Notes: a model not told the origin generated them from the sequence alone. DNA of 64,000 nucleotides from Lysinibacillus sp. 2017 (GCF_003073375.1 NZ_CP029002.1:1288001-1352000), one strand, 5' to 3'; positions 1 through 8,029 are shown, counted from the first letter of the stretch. Made by a program: numbers and translations.

Positions 1-33
1 AGCTATGTGATCTGTTACCCATCACCTAAAATA

Positions 34-72
34 AATGAGCTATGCTTACACGTATGTAAGCATGGCTCATTT
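34..72 (-). terminator. Hairpin terminator of the 58-aa membrane protein gene
   Basis: Near-perfect stem (AATGAGCTATGCTTACA with TGTAAGCATGGCTCATT, one G-U pair) around a 4-nt loop. It lies just past the stop codon at 78-80, and on the minus strand it runs into a T-rich stretch. Confidence 0.6.
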
Positions 73-77
73 AATGG

Positions 78-254
78 TTAGATACTTATGCCAAGTGAAA
101 CCAGTAAGTAGTTAAGTGAAATGATTGCAACAGAGATGTGTAACAATACGGTTAACCAATTCTTATGTGTCCCTTGAAAGTCTTGCACTAGCATAGCTAC
201 TGACCATATTAAAATAATTAGGTAAGCAAATTGTAATAGTATAGCTGGTAACAT
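78..254 (-). CDS. Small hypothetical membrane protein (58 aa)
   Basis: Not recognised. The ATG at 252-254 is preceded by a strong AAAGGAGG site, so it is preferred over the in-frame upstream codon at 278. The product is mostly hydrophobic: one helix near residues 3-22 and a second near residues 37-56, joined by a short polar loop with a QGTHKNW segment. It is a probable two-pass inner-membrane mini-protein. It stands alone beside the decayed mobile-element scar, and a hairpin terminator follows it. No function can be assigned. Confidence 0.55.
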   Translation of the reverse strand: MLPAILLQFAYLIILIWSVAMLVQDFQGTHKNWLTVLLHISVAIISLNYLLVSLGISI

Positions 255-365
255 TATAAACCTCCTTTTCAATATCATATGAAATGAATAAGGGATGGAT
301 TCCGCTTGTTTTTTTTATAAGACCTGGAATACCCACACAAAATAGTACAATATTTATAAGGACTG

Positions 366-535
366 TTACTTAAATGCTGCTGGCGTAAGATATCCAAGCG
401 TTTGGTGAATTCGAATATTGTTAATTTCGAGCTGTTCAAGTGATTCATAGGTCATCTGGTACACAAATTCAATTTTAAAACTCTTATACGTTGCTTTCGT
501 CGTCTGAACGGTTATCTTCCGCTTTGAAAGAACCC
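366..535 (-). pseudogene. IS3-family transposase C-terminal remnant
   Basis: Reading the minus strand gives KATYKSFKIEFVYQM, then TYESLEQLE, then NNIRIHQTLGYLTPAAFK and a stop. This is the recognisable end of an IS3-group DDE transposase (integrase core, family knowledge). Between LEQLE and NNIRIH the usual tract of about eight residues (LFDYVNWF-like) is missing, so even this tail carries a deletion. No start, no upstream catalytic domain and no terminal inverted repeats are visible. It is a dead fragment. Confidence 0.6.
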
Positions 536-641
536 GTGTCTTGATGATTTTTAACCCAACGATCTAATGCAGATGGTGTATCAAGCGAATAAGCCCTTAT
601 CAAAAATTAGGACATAGGATATTGATGCTTCTTATAACCTT

Positions 642-943
642 AAAATTGATGAAGGGTATAAACACTGTAAGGGAGAAAAACATTATTTAACTTTCTTTCT
701 TGCCATTTATCCGGGAATGAGACGAGGCGAGCTTTTAGGGGTAAACTGGAGCGATATTGATTTGGTCAATAAAACAATTCATATTCAACGTTCGTTACAA
801 AGGGTGTTGATGTTGTAAAGGTGTCCAAACGTTTAGGTCACGCGAATGCGAAAATCACATTAGAAACCTATGCGCACCTCGTTCCAAATGAAGAGAATGA
901 TTTAGCTGATATTTTTGAAAATGCACTGGAAAAAATCGCGTGA
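642..943 (+). pseudogene. Tyrosine recombinase (phage/ICE integrase) remnant
   Basis: Two pieces of one integrase are visible. The first (about 642-800) reads HYLTFFLAIYPGMRRGELLG then VNWSDIDL, the first catalytic-arginine region. The second, in another frame (about 802-943), reads GVDVVKVSKRLGHANAKITL then ETYAHLVP, holding the LGHAN box and the nucleophile tyrosine, and ends in TGA at 941-943. The section between, with the HxxR box, is deleted and the frame is broken. The 3' end points at the 3' end of the adjacent tRNA gene, as in elements that integrate into tRNA genes. Confidence 0.7.
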
Positions 944-994
944 GCATTGCCTAAAAATCGAGGTTTCGTACAGGAAGTGTTCCAAAAGAAAAAA

Positions 995-1026
995 CCTGTA
1001 AACGTTGTTATATCAACGTTTACAGG
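995..1026 (-). terminator. Terminator of the tRNA-Val gene
   Basis: A perfect 13-bp stem (CCTGTAAACGTTG with CAACGTTTACAGG) and 6-nt loop. On the minus strand it is followed by TTTTTTCTTTT, so it ends the tRNA transcript, and it may also block the remnant integrase. Confidence 0.75.
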
Positions 1027-1039
1027 CTGTGGAAAGTGA

Positions 1040-1112
1040 TGGTCCCGACTGGTCTCGAACCAGCGACCCCCACCTTGTCGAGGTGATGCTCTCCCAACTG
1101 AGCTACAAGACC
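1040..1112 (-). tRNA. tRNA-Val (anticodon GAC), atypical C33
   Basis: A 73-nt cloverleaf: acceptor GGTCTTG with CGGGACC (two G-U pairs), D-arm GCTC/GAGC, anticodon stem TCACC/GGTGG, T-arm GCTGG/CCAGT with loop TTCGAGA, discriminator A, and no encoded CCA. Position 34-36 is GAC (complement of 1077-1079), which reads valine GTC/GTT codons. The base at position 33, nearly always U, is C here (complement of g1080). It is followed by a strong terminator and by the integrase scar at its 3' end. The gene may be functional, weakened or decaying. Confidence 0.8.
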
Positions 1113-1259
1113 ATGTAAGATACATAAAGAAGCTTAAAAATGTTCTTACATAGAATAATAGCATAAGAGGCGGTGGTGGTACATAGAAAACCACCACTAT
1201 TTTACTTTTCATGTTATTATTTCAAATAGTAATGATCGCGAACACATTCCTCTTACTAA

Positions 1260-1478
1260 TCAGCGTTTTTTCTTCTTATCGTCTAGTAGCAATGTTTCTT
1301 TTTTAACTAATTTTTCAAGGACTAAATGAACATGATATTTGTCTTCGGCAATTTGGGCGATATTTACAACTTTCCCTTTACGGCCTTTGATTTTGATATT
1401 TTCATCAACTTCCGGAATACGTCGTAAACATTGGCTTAGTGCAGGTGAGTTATTTTCAAAATAATGAATGGCATACAT
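1260..1478 (-). CDS. Conserved-looking small hypothetical protein (72 aa)
   Basis: Not assigned to a family. It starts at ATG 1476-1478 with an AAGGAGA site 8 nt upstream. The protein is soluble: a mixed first half, a central basic patch (KIKGRKGK), and a very basic C-terminus ending DDKKKKR. The basic patches could suit RNA, DNA or membrane-surface binding, but this is only a composition argument. It is monocistronic and transcribed away from the downstream protease gene, which lies across a 170-bp spacer. Confidence 0.6.
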   Translation of the reverse strand: MYAIHYFENNSPALSQCLRRIPEVDENIKIKGRKGKVVNIAQIAEDKYHVHLVLEKLVKKETLLLDDKKKKR

Positions 1479-1651
1479 TTTTATAATCTCCTTGTAAACT
1501 CAAATGAAAGATTGAGTGAATTTTTCTCAATTTATGATGATTCTCTTGTAGATAGAACTATCATAAAAGGGAGATTAAAAAAATTGAGAGAAATGGATTC
1601 AGGATTCCAATAATAGAATAGGGTAATCGAATGAATTGAGGTGTAGATGGA

Positions 1652-2914
1652 ATGACGAAAAAATGGGGTTTAATAAGTGTTCTTGGATTTGGTATGTATG
1701 TTGTGGCGATGTATTTCTATTTTTTTCATAGCCAGGATAGTGGGATACCCGCAACGCTTAAAGGAACGGTAGTAGATCCAAACAGTTTTATGTCAGCACA
1801 GGAATTGGTGTTAAGTAAGGATTTAGCGAAAATAAGAAATTTCCTTTTTTTTATTGCAACACCGTTTGAATGGTTTCTTTACTTTATTATTTTAATTTCT
1901 GGTATTTCACATTTGTTTGAGAAATGGAGCCCTGTACAAAAAAAATGGGCAATTTGGCGAAATGCTGTGTATTTATTTTTACTATCAATTTTAGTATTTA
2001 TCCTCAAATTCCCACTAGACTATTATCAGTATTCTCTAAGCAAAAGCTATGGCATTAGTACGCAACTTTTTTCCTCATGGATGAGGGATAATGTTATTGA
2101 TTTTTGGATGGAGTTTGGGATGTTAGTTATAATCGTAACAGTTCTCTATTGGCTCATTAAAAAGAGTACAAAGAGATGGTGGTTATATGCATGGGCGTTA
2201 ACCGTGCCATTTTCAATTTTCCTTATGTTCATCCAACCAGTCGTGATCGATCCAATATACAATGATTTTTATCCACTAAAAGATAAAGAATTAGAGACGA
2301 AGATTCTTTCACTAGCAGAGCAAGCAGATATTCCTTCTGAACATGTGTATGAAGTGAATATGGCGGAGAAGACAAATGCTTTAAATGCGTATGTGACCGG
2401 GATTGGTGCAAATTCAAGGATAGTGCTGTGGGATACGACATTGAACCGATTAACGGATGAGGAAATACTCTTCATTATGGCACATGAGATGGGGCACTAC
2501 GTCATGAAGGATATTTATATAGGCATCGCTGGATATTTGTTGACAACGCTTATTGGACTTTGGTTAATCGCAAAAATCATGCCTTGGATGATTCTTCGTT
2601 ATGGATCACTATTAAAAATTAAAAAAATGAGCAATATTAACTCATTACCTTTGTTTTTATTGATTTCATCTTTTCTATTATTCTTCTCAAGCCCATTGTC
2701 GAATATGGTCTCACGTTATCAGGAACAAAGAGCCGATCAATATGCCATGGAACTAGTTGAAGATCCTGAGGCAGCGGTCTCGGCTTTTCAACAGCTGACA
2801 AAAGCTGGACTAGGTGAAGTAAACCCATCAACACTTGTCAAATGGTTCCGTTATTCACATCCACCGATGATAGAAAGAATAAAAAAAGTAGCTGATCAAA
2901 CTAAAAGGGAATAA
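1652..2914 (+). CDS. M48-family membrane zinc metalloprotease (YhfN/Ste24-like)
   Basis: A 420-aa integral membrane endopeptidase. The N-terminal CAAX-protease-type region has hydrophobic helices at about 7-26, 63-84, 104-120, 154-169 and 178-198. The peptidase domain carries the HEMGH zinc motif at residues 278-282, and EQRAD at 358-362 supplies the third ligand. Two more membrane helices lie at about 290-312 and 332-350. Length and order match the Bacillus YhfN/Ste24 group, which clips membrane-associated substrates; the substrate here is unknown. The ATG has a GAGGTG site about 10 nt upstream. The gene is monocistronic with a hairpin downstream. Confidence 0.85.
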   Translation: MTKKWGLISVLGFGMYVVAMYFYFFHSQDSGIPATLKGTVVDPNSFMSAQELVLSKDLAKIRNFLFFIATPFEWFLYFIILISGISHLFEKWSPVQKKWAIWRNAVYLFLLSILVFILKFPLDYYQYSLSKSYGISTQLFSSWMRDNVIDFWMEFGMLVIIVTVLYWLIKKSTKRWWLYAWALTVPFSIFLMFIQPVVIDPIYNDFYPLKDKELETKILSLAEQADIPSEHVYEVNMAEKTNALNAYVTGIGANSRIVLWDTTLNRLTDEEILFIMAHEMGHYVMKDIYIGIAGYLLTTLIGLWLIAKIMPWMILRYGSLLKIKKMSNINSLPLFLLISSFLLFFSSPLSNMVSRYQEQRADQYAMELVEDPEAAVSAFQQLTKAGLGEVNPSTLVKWFRYSHPPMIERIKKVADQTKRE

Positions 2915-2944
2915 AGTGAAATTCCTCAAATAATAGTTTTCAAG

Positions 2945-2977
2945 AAAGCTGTATTTCACATGGTGGAATACAGCTTT
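2945..2977 (+). terminator. Hairpin after the M48 protease gene
   Basis: An 11-bp perfect stem, AAAGCTGTATT with AATACAGCTTT, 30 nt past the stop codon. The following T-run is interrupted (ATCTTATCT), so termination may be modest. Confidence 0.5.
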
Positions 2978-3144
2978 ATCTTATCTACAACAAAAAAGAA
3001 TATTGAATAGAGAATAACTCCATTTCAATATTCCTTCTTCTATTTTTATAAATTTCCATACCATTCCAACAACACTCACAAGCCAATCAATTACCAGGCA
3101 CACCAAGTAAGGATAGGGGGAATTGAAAAAAATAAACTTACAAT

Positions 3145-3324
3145 TTACCCAAGCATATTATGTTTTACGACTTCATAAGCTTGGCAAATATGTTGGAAAG
3201 CTTCTTTGTCCTCAGCAATCATTTCTACTGCGATTTCATATAAATCAGACGTGTCTGTAGTTACTAGGTCATTTAATACGGCTGCTTCTATCTTTTCAAC
3301 AAAGGATAAAATTTCTGCGTTCAT
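3145..3324 (-). CDS. Small hypothetical acidic protein (59 aa)
   Basis: Not recognised. The ATG at 3322-3324 is chosen because a CGGAG site lies 9 nt upstream; the longer TTG start at 3333 would sit directly against that site. The product has no hydrophobic segment, is rich in Glu/Asp and looks largely alpha-helical (AEILSFVEKIEAAVLNDL, then a TSDLYEIAVEMIAED segment). It is a single gene without obvious partners; the convergent M48 protease gene is the nearest neighbour. Confidence 0.5.
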   Translation of the reverse strand: MNAEILSFVEKIEAAVLNDLVTTDTSDLYEIAVEMIAEDKEAFQHICQAYEVVKHNMLG

Positions 3325-3666
3325 ATATGTCAACTCCGAATCAGTTATTTGTTACTATAAATATACACCAAATAGAAGTCTGACCTCAACGGATAGTAAG
3401 AGAAAAGTACATGAAAACGTTCACAATATGACAACAAAATGAACTAGACTTATTTTCGCTTATTGGAAGCGTTTTCCTACAAATCGTCGCAATATTAAGA
3501 ATTAAAAAATCTGTTTCAAAAGATCCAAAAATCAATTGAAACAGATTATGAAACGTAAATGCTTAATCTACCAATAATTTTGCAGAGATGCGTTCTACTT
3601 GTTACAGTTATTTAAGTAACTTTTACTGATACACCTACTGCCAGTGTATTTTCCTCATCTTTACCT
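3325..3666. other. Intergenic stretch without a gene
   Basis: This holds the upstream region of the 59-aa gene on one side and the downstream region of the GDPD gene on the other. The only clear structure is the minus-strand terminator at 3508-3547. No reading frame with a credible ribosome-binding site was seen. Confidence 0.5.
3508..3547 (-). terminator. Terminator downstream of the GDPD gene
   Basis: A 12-bp perfect stem AATCTGTTTCAA with TTGAAACAGATT and a 16-nt loop. On the minus strand it runs into TTTTTAATT. It lies about 120 bp past the GDPD stop codon. Confidence 0.6.
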
Positions 3667-4374
3667 TTAAACTCTCACTACATCCGAAAACACCGCATCA
3701 ACCCCAAGTGCATCCATCTGCCCAGCAATCTTCGCATTATTCACGGTATAGGCTCTCACAATAACCCCATTTTTAATGGCCTGCTGAATAATGGAACGTT
3801 TGCCGTAATAGTAGGGGATATGAATCGCCTCGCAACCGAATAGTTTCACATAGTCTTCGAGCTTCGTAACGAGAGAAGCAAATAACAGGGCTGTTTTCAC
3901 GTTCGGCATGATTTGCTGAAAGCGCGCAATACTTTCATGATTAAACGAAGAAATGATGATCCGTTCTTGTAACCCAAAGTTTAGGATTTCCTGGGCAATT
4001 AATGCCTCGATGCCTTCATACTCAAATATATCTGATTTAATTTCAATGTTAATTTGATAATCCGTGTCCTTAAAAATAGCGAGCACTTCCGCTAAAGTAG
4101 GGATTTTCTGCCCAGCAAATTCCTCTGCAAACCACGAGCCATAATCAAACGCTCGTAGCTCCACTAAACTTAAATCTTTCACAAAACCTTTCCCATTTGA
4201 AGTACGATTAATCGATTCATCATGGATGACGACAAGCTGCTGATCCTTCGTTAAATGGACATCAAACTCGACACCCCATACATCAAGCTTTGCTGCTTCT
4301 TCAAAAGCAATCAACGTGTTTTCTGGAAATTTCGCACTGTAACCGCGATGCGCAAGTATATTCAATATTTCCAC
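3667..4374 (-). CDS. Glycerophosphodiester phosphodiesterase (cytosolic GDPD)
   Basis: A 235-aa GDPD-fold TIM barrel that hydrolyses glycerophosphodiesters to glycerol-3-phosphate and an alcohol. Visible catalytic and metal residues are HR at 9-10, ENT at 18-20, E36 and D38 (GVEFDVH), and HD at 51-52. There is no signal peptide, so it is intracellular, like the UgpQ/YqiK type. The start is uncertain. The GTG at 4374 lies inside a repeated AAGGAAGG tract, while a TTG three codons later has an AAGGTGG site 5 nt upstream, which is better spacing. Either start keeps the HR motif. Confidence 0.85.
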   Translation of the reverse strand: MEILNILAHRGYSAKFPENTLIAFEEAAKLDVWGVEFDVHLTKDQQLVVIHDESINRTSNGKGFVKDLSLVELRAFDYGSWFAEEFAGQKIPTLAEVLAIFKDTDYQINIEIKSDIFEYEGIEALIAQEILNFGLQERIIISSFNHESIARFQQIMPNVKTALLFASLVTKLEDYVKLFGCEAIHIPYYYGKRSIIQQAIKNGVIVRAYTVNNAKIAGQMDALGVDAVFSDVVRV

Positions 4375-4434
4375 CTTCCTTCCTTTTATTTACTTTTGAA
4401 ATCATTTTAGCATAAAGTATTCAAAATAAAAAAA

Positions 4435-4462
4435 GCGATTTCACTTCGAAATGTGAAATCGC
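4435..4462 (-). terminator. Terminator of the DUF2339-XRE unit
   Basis: A 10-bp stem GCGATTTCAC with GTGAAATCGC, followed on the minus strand by TTTTTTTATTTT. The same 10-bp stem recurs at 7191-7217 after fabI. Confidence 0.75.
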
Positions 4463-4473
4463 TAATGAATCGT

Positions 4474-4929
4474 TTATAAAACCACTTTAATTTCTTGCCA
4501 TTTTTCTAATGCTACTTTTTCATCGAGCATGCTAAAGAGGCGATAATTTTCGTCGTCTAAAATGCGATAATGCTTGCTTAAAAGGTTTTGTTGCAAGCGG
4601 AATTTTTTGTGTTCTTCGATATTTTTCCACCAAATGTAGCCACCCATTGTTTTTTCCTTTGGTGTAATAATGACATCATGTACTGTGAGTTCAATGACTT
4701 CCATTGGATCGCCGCCAATTTGATTCTGCAAGGTTGGACTATTGTGAAAGAGGGCACAAATGGCAATCGTTGTTGTCCAGTTCGCTAATATGCGTCCTTT
4801 TTCAATTTGAACGAGTGTCTTTTTGGAAATCCCTAATATTTCTGCCATTTTATCTTGTGTATAGTCATTTTCAGTCCGAATGAGCTTCAGGTTTTCGGAC
4901 GTGATTTGTGTAATGCTCTCTCTGTCCAT
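4474..4929 (-). CDS. XRE-family HTH transcriptional regulator
   Basis: A 151-aa protein with an N-terminal Cro/C1-type helix-turn-helix at about residues 11-46 (SENLKLIRTENDYTQDKMAE, then GISKKTLVQIEKG). The C-terminal 90-residue part is of unknown type, with aromatic residues around GGYIWWKN (96-103). It starts at ATG 4929 with a GAGGTG site 5 nt away. It lies 52 bp after the DUF2339 gene on the same strand. A palindrome GTGTA-N4-TACAC sits just upstream of its start (4941-4954), and a second copy overlaps the promoter of the DUF2339 gene. The inference is that it represses both genes. Confidence 0.8.
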   Translation of the reverse strand: MDRESITQITSENLKLIRTENDYTQDKMAEILGISKKTLVQIEKGRILANWTTTIAICALFHNSPTLQNQIGGDPMEVIELTVHDVIITPKEKTMGGYIWWKNIEEHKKFRLQQNLLSKHYRILDDENYRLFSMLDEKVALEKWQEIKVVL

Positions 4930-4940
4930 CGAATCACCTC

Positions 4941-4954
4941 GTGTAATAATACAC
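4941..4954. promoter_or_regulatory. Probable XRE operator in front of the regulator gene
   Basis: The palindrome GTGTAATAATACAC (arms GTGTA/TACAC, 4-nt centre) lies 12-25 bp upstream of the XRE start. Its arms and spacing are identical to the palindrome at 7105-7118. A TATTAT hexamer inside it could be a -10 element on the minus strand, with CTAACA 17 bp further upstream as a weak -35. Confidence 0.55.
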
Positions 4955-4981
4955 TAAATATAACATATTGTTAGTTCCGAA

Positions 4982-7066
4982 TCATTCGGAGTCTTTTCCT
5001 TTATCGAGTAGCTTATTTGAAATGACTAACCCAATTGCACCAATAATAATGAAGGAAATTGAACGAATGAGTAGGTCAAGCGCTGACAAGTCAAAGAAAA
5101 TCATTTTCACGATACCGAAAAATAATAACCCAATGCCTGCTAGTTTTAAGTTTCGATAGTCTCGTTTCGCTGCTAAAAATAGTGATAAACAAGCAGCAAT
5201 GAAAATCGATACTGTATTTAGTATAACTGCTGAGTTCCAGTTGATTTGTTGATGAAAAATCATAAAGTTTGTTAAGCCGAACATCGCGATGATTGAAACA
5301 ATCATGACTATAATAGTTAGTTGCTCCGTATAACCTTCTAAAATATCGGCGTAATTTTTATAAATAGCCCCACGTTTCCAAATATCAACAAGGATTGCCC
5401 AAAGGAGACCTATATAAAGTAGGCGCATAATGAGTGCCAACATAACCGTTTGATCCTCCACCCAAACACTTGAAAAAAGAGAAAGTACAGCAACAATATA
5501 AACCGCACCAGCGATTGCCGGTAGGAGGCGACCAACTACGTCCCGTTTTATAATAAGTAACGTAGCAAAGAAGAGCGCGATTACCAAATATGTTAAATAG
5601 GTCGTAAAGTGATCTGGCATATGTGTTATATCGATTTTCCAAATATAAACGAGCGCGGCACCATAAATGAGTATTGGGAACACATCTTCTCGCGCTATCA
5701 TTGACATCGTGTCATCTTCATGTGAAATGCTATACTTGCGAAGCGTGCGGTACAAGATTACAAGCATCCCGATTATTAAAAGTTGCACTAAATGCTCAAT
5801 GGATACAACTGGTTGAACGTCAAAGAAGATAAACACAAATAGCCCAAGAATCGTAAAGACAAAGGTATACATCCATTTCATAAATCGAATGGCATGCTTC
5901 ACCGCAAGGATTAAACCTGCAAATGCAACAATGACACATAATAATAAAATAACATCTCCTGAAATATTCAGTTGTGCAATGAAAGTTAATAATGTCAGTA
6001 CTGTTAATGTCGCAACAATATCGAGTAACAGTTTATCTTTACGTTTAAACACGATGTACGTGACAAAGCTCAAAATGCCAACTAGTATTAGCACAATGTA
6101 TGGTGCTGCATCTTTATGAAGAAGCATGAGATTTATTGCTGTTAAGACAGAGATTGTAAAGCTAAATAGTATACCTGCATGAAGTTTATTTTCACCAGGA
6201 TATAACTGCAAGTAGCTCACTAAAAATAGGCTATATAGTAGAACAAGTGCGATTGCAAAAAATACGATTTGCTCTATATGAAAACCTGAAACAATACATA
6301 ACGCTAAAACTGAAAAGGCCATGCCGATATAAAGAGCTTTACGCTGTTTATGTTTTAAAATCACGACCTGCACGACTGTAAATAGCAGTACAATAAAAAT
6401 ACCGATAATCATTGTGCTAAATTCCATATATTCCAGTAAATACGGGAGTAATAAGGATGTAAAGACAACGAGCGCGGTTAATGCTTCGTTACCCTTCATA
6501 TAGCTAATTGCGACACCGTAAACGATGTAAATGAGTGCAATAATAAGTGCTGTATAAAGGCCAAGCACATCATACAAAATTGCACCAGCTGCGGTTACCA
6601 AAATCCCAACAATGAACGCGCCACCATAGAGTGAAAGGGCGACAACACGCGATCCCTTTTTCTTTTTATCCATCACAAAGGCACAAACGCTAAGCCCAAT
6701 CGATAACACAAAGCCAGCAATAATTTTGATACTATCCGATAAAAATCCATAATCACTAACAAGTTTTAATCCCCAAAGGACCCCAAGCACTAAAATAACC
6801 ATAAAGATTTTCGGTAACGCGCGCGTAAACAGTTCCTCTAGCGAACGTTTTTCTTTTTCTAGTATAGGTTCTTCCAGTTGCATATTTGTTTGTACAGATT
6901 CTTCCCCATGTTCTTGTTTAATTGGTGCAACGTATGCAGGAGTTAACGCCTTTTTAGCGGGCTCAAATGATGTATGTTGCTTTAAGTGTTGAACTTCCGA
7001 GCGTAAATCCGAAACTTCCTTTTCCAGTGCTACGATGCGGTCGAGCATTTTTGTTTCGTGGTCCAT
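4982..7066 (-). CDS. DUF2339 polytopic membrane protein
   Basis: A 694-aa protein. The ATG at 7064-7066 is chosen because GAGAGGTGG lies 5 nt upstream; the GTG at 7075 is inside that site. The N-terminus is a short coiled coil (LDRIVALEKEVSDLRSEVQH, about residues 5-33) and a charged linker. From about residue 80 to the C-terminus there is an almost continuous series of hydrophobic helices, roughly twenty or more. This is the layout of the DUF2339 family, whose function is unknown. Its promoter overlaps a palindrome shared with the downstream XRE regulator gene. Confidence 0.8.
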   Translation of the reverse strand: MDHETKMLDRIVALEKEVSDLRSEVQHLKQHTSFEPAKKALTPAYVAPIKQEHGEESVQTNMQLEEPILEKEKRSLEELFTRALPKIFMVILVLGVLWGLKLVSDYGFLSDSIKIIAGFVLSIGLSVCAFVMDKKKKGSRVVALSLYGGAFIVGILVTAAGAILYDVLGLYTALIIALIYIVYGVAISYMKGNEALTALVVFTSLLLPYLLEYMEFSTMIIGIFIVLLFTVVQVVILKHKQRKALYIGMAFSVLALCIVSGFHIEQIVFFAIALVLLYSLFLVSYLQLYPGENKLHAGILFSFTISVLTAINLMLLHKDAAPYIVLILVGILSFVTYIVFKRKDKLLLDIVATLTVLTLLTFIAQLNISGDVILLLCVIVAFAGLILAVKHAIRFMKWMYTFVFTILGLFVFIFFDVQPVVSIEHLVQLLIIGMLVILYRTLRKYSISHEDDTMSMIAREDVFPILIYGAALVYIWKIDITHMPDHFTTYLTYLVIALFFATLLIIKRDVVGRLLPAIAGAVYIVAVLSLFSSVWVEDQTVMLALIMRLLYIGLLWAILVDIWKRGAIYKNYADILEGYTEQLTIIVMIVSIIAMFGLTNFMIFHQQINWNSAVILNTVSIFIAACLSLFLAAKRDYRNLKLAGIGLLFFGIVKMIFFDLSALDLLIRSISFIIIGAIGLVISNKLLDKGKDSE

Positions 7067-7103
7067 GTCTTCCACCTCTCTTTAAAAGTAATTTTACCTA
7101 TTT

Positions 7104-7138
7104 AGTGTAATATTACACTTTTATATAGAGCGTGTAAA
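7104..7138 (-). promoter_or_regulatory. Promoter and operator of the DUF2339-XRE unit
   Basis: On the minus strand a TTTACA -35 (complement of 7133-7138) and a TAATAT -10 (complement of 7110-7115) are separated by 17 bp. The -10 lies inside the perfect 16-bp palindrome AGTGTAATATTACACT (7104-7119). A protein bound there would occlude RNA polymerase. The same arms occur before the XRE gene. Confidence 0.6.
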
Positions 7139-7190
7139 TTATTATTTCGTTGTTTTTTCTTAAGATGTAGTGCATATCGGTATAAAATAA

Positions 7191-7217
7191 GCGATTTCAC
7201 CAAAGATGTGAAATCGC
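7191..7217 (-). terminator. Terminator of fabI
   Basis: A 10-bp stem GCGATTTCAC with GTGAAATCGC and 7-nt loop directly after fabI, followed on the minus strand by TTATTTTAT. The stem sequence equals that of the terminator at 4435-4462. Confidence 0.65.
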
Positions 7218-7223
7218 CCATGA

Positions 7224-8000
7224 TTAACCCATTATATGATAGCCACTATCGATATAAATTGTTTCACCCGTAACCCCACGAGAGAGGTGACTAAGCATCA
7301 CGATCGTCATATCTGCAACTTCTTCTTGATTTGTATTGCGTTTTAGTGGAGCAGTTTCTTCAATTTTGCGCAAAATTTGATTGAAGCTTGGGACACCTTT
7401 TGCTGCTAATGTACGGATAGCACCAGCTGAAATCGCATTTACGCGAATATTATCAGCGCCAATATCTGCTGCTAAATAACGCATCGAAGCTTCTAAAGCA
7501 GCCTTCGCAACACCCATGACATTGTAGCCATCTAGCACGCGTTCAGCTCCTAAATAAGACATTGTTACAATCGAACCACCATCTGCCATATAAGGTTTTG
7601 CTGCTTTTGCAACAGCAATTAATGAATAAGCACTTGTATCTTGTGCGAACGCATAACCATCGCGAGACGTTTCTACAAAGCGATTGTGTAAATCTTCGGC
7701 ATGTGCAAATGCTACTGAATGCACAATTCCGTGAATGACTTGAAATTTTTCGCCGATGGATTGAAATGCATTTTGAATGCTTTCATCACTATTGACATCA
7801 CATTCAATAATCGTAGTTGAATGCTCCGAATAATCAGTTAGTAATTTTTCGATTTTACCTTTAGAACGTTCTTTACGATATGTGAAAATGACATTTGCTC
7901 CAACTTGAAATAGCTTTTTTGCAATTCCCCAAGCAATGCTGCGCTCATTGGCAACGCCCATCACGACAACATTTTTCCCCTGTAATTGTAATAAATCCAT
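7224..8000 (-). CDS. fabI: Enoyl-[acyl-carrier-protein] reductase (NADH)
   Basis: A 258-aa short-chain dehydrogenase-fold enzyme that reduces enoyl-ACP in the last step of each fatty-acid elongation cycle. The NAD-binding start is GVANERSIAWGIAK (15-28), the FabI variant of the Rossmann loop. Tyr149, Tyr159 and Lys166 (SYLGAERVLDGYNVMGVAK) fit the FabI Y-x9-Y-x6-K catalytic pattern. The ATG at 8000 has an AGGGGTG site. A FapR box lies about 30 bp upstream, so it is probably repressed by FapR and induced by malonyl-CoA. It is monocistronic. Confidence 0.95.
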   Translation of the reverse strand: MDLLQLQGKNVVVMGVANERSIAWGIAKKLFQVGANVIFTYRKERSKGKIEKLLTDYSEHSTTIIECDVNSDESIQNAFQSIGEKFQVIHGIVHSVAFAHAEDLHNRFVETSRDGYAFAQDTSAYSLIAVAKAAKPYMADGGSIVTMSYLGAERVLDGYNVMGVAKAALEASMRYLAADIGADNIRVNAISAGAIRTLAAKGVPSFNQILRKIEETAPLKRNTNQEEVADMTIVMLSHLSRGVTGETIYIDSGYHIMG

Positions 8001-8029
8001 TGTTACACCCCTAAAATAGTTAGTTATTA

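Noticed and set aside
868-1212. 114-codon minus-strand frame across the tRNA gene
   Set aside because: It runs through the tRNA-Val gene, its terminator and the antisense of the integrase tail; it is a chance frame.
3206-3442. 78-codon plus-strand frame opposite the 59-aa gene
   Set aside because: It is mostly the antisense of the better supported 59-aa gene and has no binding site.
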